Shown: positions 62,131 to 64,000 of the stretch, piece by piece | Numbering within the stretch: position 1 is the stretch's first letter | Layout of the letters: each line of letters begins with the position of its first letter | Source of the DNA: Anseranas semipalmata | Taxonomy: Eukaryota > Chordata > Aves > Anseriformes > Anseranatidae | NCBI GenBank assembly: GCA_013399115.1 | Contig: VXAA01003162.1 | Coordinates: forward strand, 510,350 to 574,349 | Reading direction: 5' to 3' | DNA length: 64,000 bases | Translations under genes and position numbers: made by a program | The notes under the pieces: model-generated | What the model was told of the DNA's origin: nothing | The model's input: the letters and a program-made list of their open reading frames with translations, nothing else | Databases searched by the model: none

Positions 62131-63443
62131 AAAAACTGGGAATGGAAAAATTAAGGTTGTCATTGTAATGCTTCAGTTAGTCCATTGTATGTATGAAATC
62201 TGGGAAAATAGTTTACTCATATCAAGCTAGGTCCACTCATTATTTACTATTTTTGTCATCATAATATATAAAAGCCTCAATGAAGAGGTCGTGTTCCAAT
62301 ATACAGGACAAAGTATTGTCTCTGGTTTCCATTGACTTTACAGCTGTGGCCTTGTGTAAATTTTTTTTTATGTTTTGGGTTAGATGAAACTGCTTCTGTG
62401 AATGGAAATATGGCACCAGCTAGGAATCTATTTGTAAAATAATATGTAAAAAATTTCAGTAATATTCACAAAAGTTTTAAACTTTGGTTTCTCTGCTGAA
62501 TCATGTAGCAGTTTTATGACAGAAGTTTTTGTGCATTGGTAGAACATTTGCTGTTATACAAAAAAGAAGATCAAACTTTTTCTAATGCAAGTTGACCACA
62601 TTTCTATTTTGGGCTTGAAGTCATTAATTCCTTCTTGCTGAATCACAAAGTGTATTGCTCTGTTAGCAGTACTTCAGATCCCCCTGGACTTCAGCTACTG
62701 TTTTACTGCATCACCAATTATATGTGATGTATTATTAATTATAGGTGATCTATACTTGCACCACTTCCATGGCTGTTTCTGGTAGCTCATTTAAACAATA
62801 AACACCAGTAAATAGTGGCTTTTCTTCCTCTGTAGCAAGTTGCCAGCTGTGTAGTATAAGATGTTTTTTATTCAAACTGTTATGAAAACGCTGGAGTGTG
62901 CACATCCATACCTGGCAGGAGCAGGCCACTGGATATTCTCTCTCACTTTTGAACAATGACTGGGAGAGAAGGTTGGAAATGTGCAAGAGAGACACCAAAC
63001 TCAATATTATCTGATTTTTGCCTTCTGCAAAAGAAAATATTGCCTTTAGTACTGAACAAAGATAGTTAGGGAGAGCCAATTTTATTCTCCTTAGAGGGGT
63101 TGTTATTCTTTGAAGCTTAGGTCTATGAAAGTATAAAAACGAGTGCTGGTAGAGCTGGGATAGGGGACTGTAGCAGGAATAGTGTGCTTTCCTTGGTGTC
63201 TGGTCATTTCCTCCATCTTTTTTATTTTTTTATTTTTTGGTGTTATTTTGTAAGGTGTAGCATTCAACTGTGATAGTTTGACTCTATTAAAATCAGTAGC
63301 ATATCACCAATGCAAGTTGTAGTCACTACGTTTCCCCTTGTGTGTGTCTATGTGACATAAACATATGACTATGTTGGCAATGATCCTGCTGTAGTAATAT
63401 AAAAAAGGTATCTTTTGTATTAAGCTTTATATATATATGTATT

Positions 63444-63481
63444 AAAAAAANNNNNNNNNNNNNNNNNNNNNNAAAAAAAAA
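63444..63481. repeat. Poly(A) tract containing a 22-N gap
   Basis: A7, then 22 N (63451-63472), then A9. The gap is almost certainly inside a homopolymer that could not be read. (AT)n lies just before it (about 63430-63438). Confidence 0.95.
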
Positions 63482-64000
63482 GGAAACCAAACAACCAAAT
63501 ACTGTATCTTTACCATTATCAGAATCCTCAGAAACCCTGATGCAAATGTCCCTCAGCAGTATCTGACTACAAATGTGGGTAGGTGGTTTTGGCTGGGTTT
63601 TGGCCAGCTCTGGTGGAAAACTTCCCTGTGGAGAACTGAAAAGCAAAATTCAACTTTTTTTCATTAATATGGCAGAACAGTAAAAGCCAGCCTCTACCAG
63701 GCTGGGATTGGTACCTGAAGATAAAGCTGTATTTCCTTATCTCTGCTCGCATTTCCCACGTGTGATAATTTTTGCAGAATTCTTAAAGAGGCAACTAAAA
63801 TACTGAGAAAACATATGTAACGGTTGCTGAAGGTAGCAAATAAAAAGAATTAAGAATTTCTCATGAAGTAATTTTGTTTTGCAGTCTGCATACTTGATGC
63901 CTCTGAAATTCCATCATGAGGACATAATGATAATGTGGCTTTTGATGTTGTTTGTCTTTGAGAATGCACCCCCCAGTTGCAGACACATCCAGGACAGCCT

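Larger units (their letters stand above)
60241..64000. other. AT-rich unique DNA, no gene recognised
   Basis: Contains a T-run at 60500-60511, the triple 11-mer block at 61.84-61.98 kb (listed separately), and an A-rich gap at 63444-63481. Overlapping minus-strand frames at 61117-61559 (108 and 113 codons) show no recognisable domain. Confidence 0.55.

Noticed and set aside
1..64000. CRISPR array, operon, prophage or other prokaryotic system
   Set aside because: No regularly spaced repeats, no dense coding and the presence of CR1 LINEs show vertebrate nuclear DNA.

Overview
The window looks like bird (avian) nuclear DNA. It is AT-rich, low in interspersed repeats, and its recognisable mobile elements are almost all CR1 LINEs, with CR1-type 3' ends (8-bp terminal units such as ATTCTATG or ATTCTGTG). 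There are no Alu, L1 or B elements and no bacterial signals such as operons or Shine-Dalgarno sites. Three runs of N (29703-30085, 50392-51059, 63451-63472) show it is draft assembly. I see no complete protein-coding gene and no confident RNA gene. The most economical reading is an intergenic stretch or the inside of very long introns. Most open reading frames are short, unrelated to each other, and expected by chance in 64 kb.

Layout. 1-22.6 kb: AT-rich unique DNA with simple repeats, an 18-bp palindrome near 8.2 kb, two possible ancient amniote repeat relics (15.1 and 16.3 kb), a LINE reverse-transcriptase relic (18.2 kb) and an unexplained 149-codon antisense ORF (19.4-19.8 kb). 22.6-22.9 kb: the best coding candidate, a possible 3'-terminal exon with an acceptor-like AG, 67 open codons, a stop and AATAAA 49 bases later. 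23.3-23.9 kb: a patch largely open on both strands. 26.3-27.4 kb: a possible old SINE/LINE tail and a clear CR1 3' end. 28-39 kb: a gap, hairpins and AT-rich DNA. 39.1-40.2 kb: an old CR1 that carries a younger CR1 tail inside it. 40.2-47 kb: minisatellite and microsatellites. 47.1-50.4 kb: two further CR1s, one with a decayed reverse transcriptase running into a gap. 51-64 kb: mostly unique DNA, an inverted CR1 at 60.1 kb, and three patches that resemble conserved non-coding enhancers (53.5, 56.5 and 61.9 kb).

The genes do not form a system that can be described. I found no previously undescribed system that I would defend. The observations most worth checking are the possible terminal exon at 22.6 kb, the triple AATCAATAATA cluster at 61.84-61.98 kb, the enhancer-like patch at 56.5 kb, and the nested CR1 at 39-40 kb. 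Family names and repeat matches are from recognition by eye, without alignment.
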